This document shows, in pieces, positions 42,317 to 42,356 of a stretch of DNA of 42,356 bases. The position numbers and the translations under genes were made by a program. The notes beneath the pieces were generated by a model. That model was not told the origin of the DNA. It worked only from the letters and a program-made list of their open reading frames with translations, and ran no database searches. Within the stretch, counting starts at the first letter, position 1. Every line of letters begins with the position of its first letter. The DNA lies in the NCBI GenBank assembly GCA_022828085.1, contig JAJEIY010000063.1, positions 1 through 42,356 on the forward strand. The letters are read 5' to 3'. This stretch comes from Acidobacteriota bacterium. Its GTDB lineage: Bacteria > Acidobacteriota > Vicinamibacteria > Marinacidobacterales > Marinacidobacteraceae.

Positions 42317-42356
42317 CTTGGAACGCCGGTCTCCGACCGGCACGCGCGGTGCTCCG
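42317..42356 (+). repeat. Family B double-hairpin repeat, copy 5 (cut by window edge)
   Basis: The first hairpin GCCGGTC/GACCGGC (42325-42341) is complete; the second begins GCGCGGTGCTCCG and is cut off. The stretch 42054-42356 holds only this repeat and the divergent one at 42118, with no gene recognised. Confidence 0.85.

Overview
The window is very GC-rich DNA (near 70% by eye) from a Gram-negative bacterium: it holds lipoproteins, signal-peptide proteins and a type II secretion GspC-like protein. A SpoIVB/S55-like secreted peptidase, a FecR/DUF6600 protein, a large Asp-box (BNR) repeat protein, B12-dependent ribonucleotide reductase and the short HisG + HisZ system together suggest Acidobacteriota (Thermoanaerobaculia/Vicinamibacteria-like), with Gemmatimonadota as the main alternative. 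This placement is inference from gene content. No rRNA, tRNA, CRISPR array or intact transposase was found.

Layout. (1) 1-320: two direct copies of a multi-hairpin repeat (family A). (2) 319-1563: an FtsB/DivIC-like protein convergent with an orphan GspC-like PDZ protein. (3) 1.8-10.96 kb, plus strand: membrane SpoIIE phosphatase, an unusual RNase III with two RNase III domains and two dsRBDs, acyl-CoA dehydrogenase, GlpX, a UPF0158 protein, and a FecR/DUF6600 protein behind a sigma-54-like promoter and before a strong terminator. (4) 11-14 kb: nrdJ behind two NrdR-like boxes. (5) 14-21 kb: mtaB, a lactate-permease family transporter, an alkaline-phosphatase-superfamily enzyme with an embedded membrane hairpin, a secreted M20 peptidase and a 99-residue protein. 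(6) 21.3-22.9 kb, minus strand: small membrane protein, a DCC-family thiol oxidoreductase with in-frame TGA in place of the first redox Cys (candidate selenoprotein), and a lipoprotein with a fumarylacetoacetate-hydrolase domain. (7) 23.2-24.0 kb: a degenerate Fic-domain protein between inverted copies of hairpin repeat family B. (8) 24.1-32 kb: histidine biosynthesis. hisF-hisIE runs on the plus strand and meets hisZ-hisG-hisD-hisC-hisB-hisH-hisA on the minus strand; only histidinol-phosphatase is absent. (9) 32.2-33.6 kb: a MoeB/ThiF-like E1 protein and a 275-bp MITE-like element with 23-bp terminal inverted repeats. (10) 33.6-42 kb: lipoprotein, S55-like secreted peptidase overlapping a beta-propeller protein, a TIGR04282 glycosyltransferase-like protein and a 979-residue Asp-box protein.

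Most notable: the candidate selenocysteine DCC protein (UGA in a UxxC motif with a SECIS-like stem-loop directly downstream); the Drosha/Dicer-like domain order in a bacterial RNase III; two repeat families built of hairpins, one with compensatory base changes between copies; and a recurring -10-like hexamer 6-12 nt before start codons that lack a Shine-Dalgarno sequence, suggesting leaderless transcripts.
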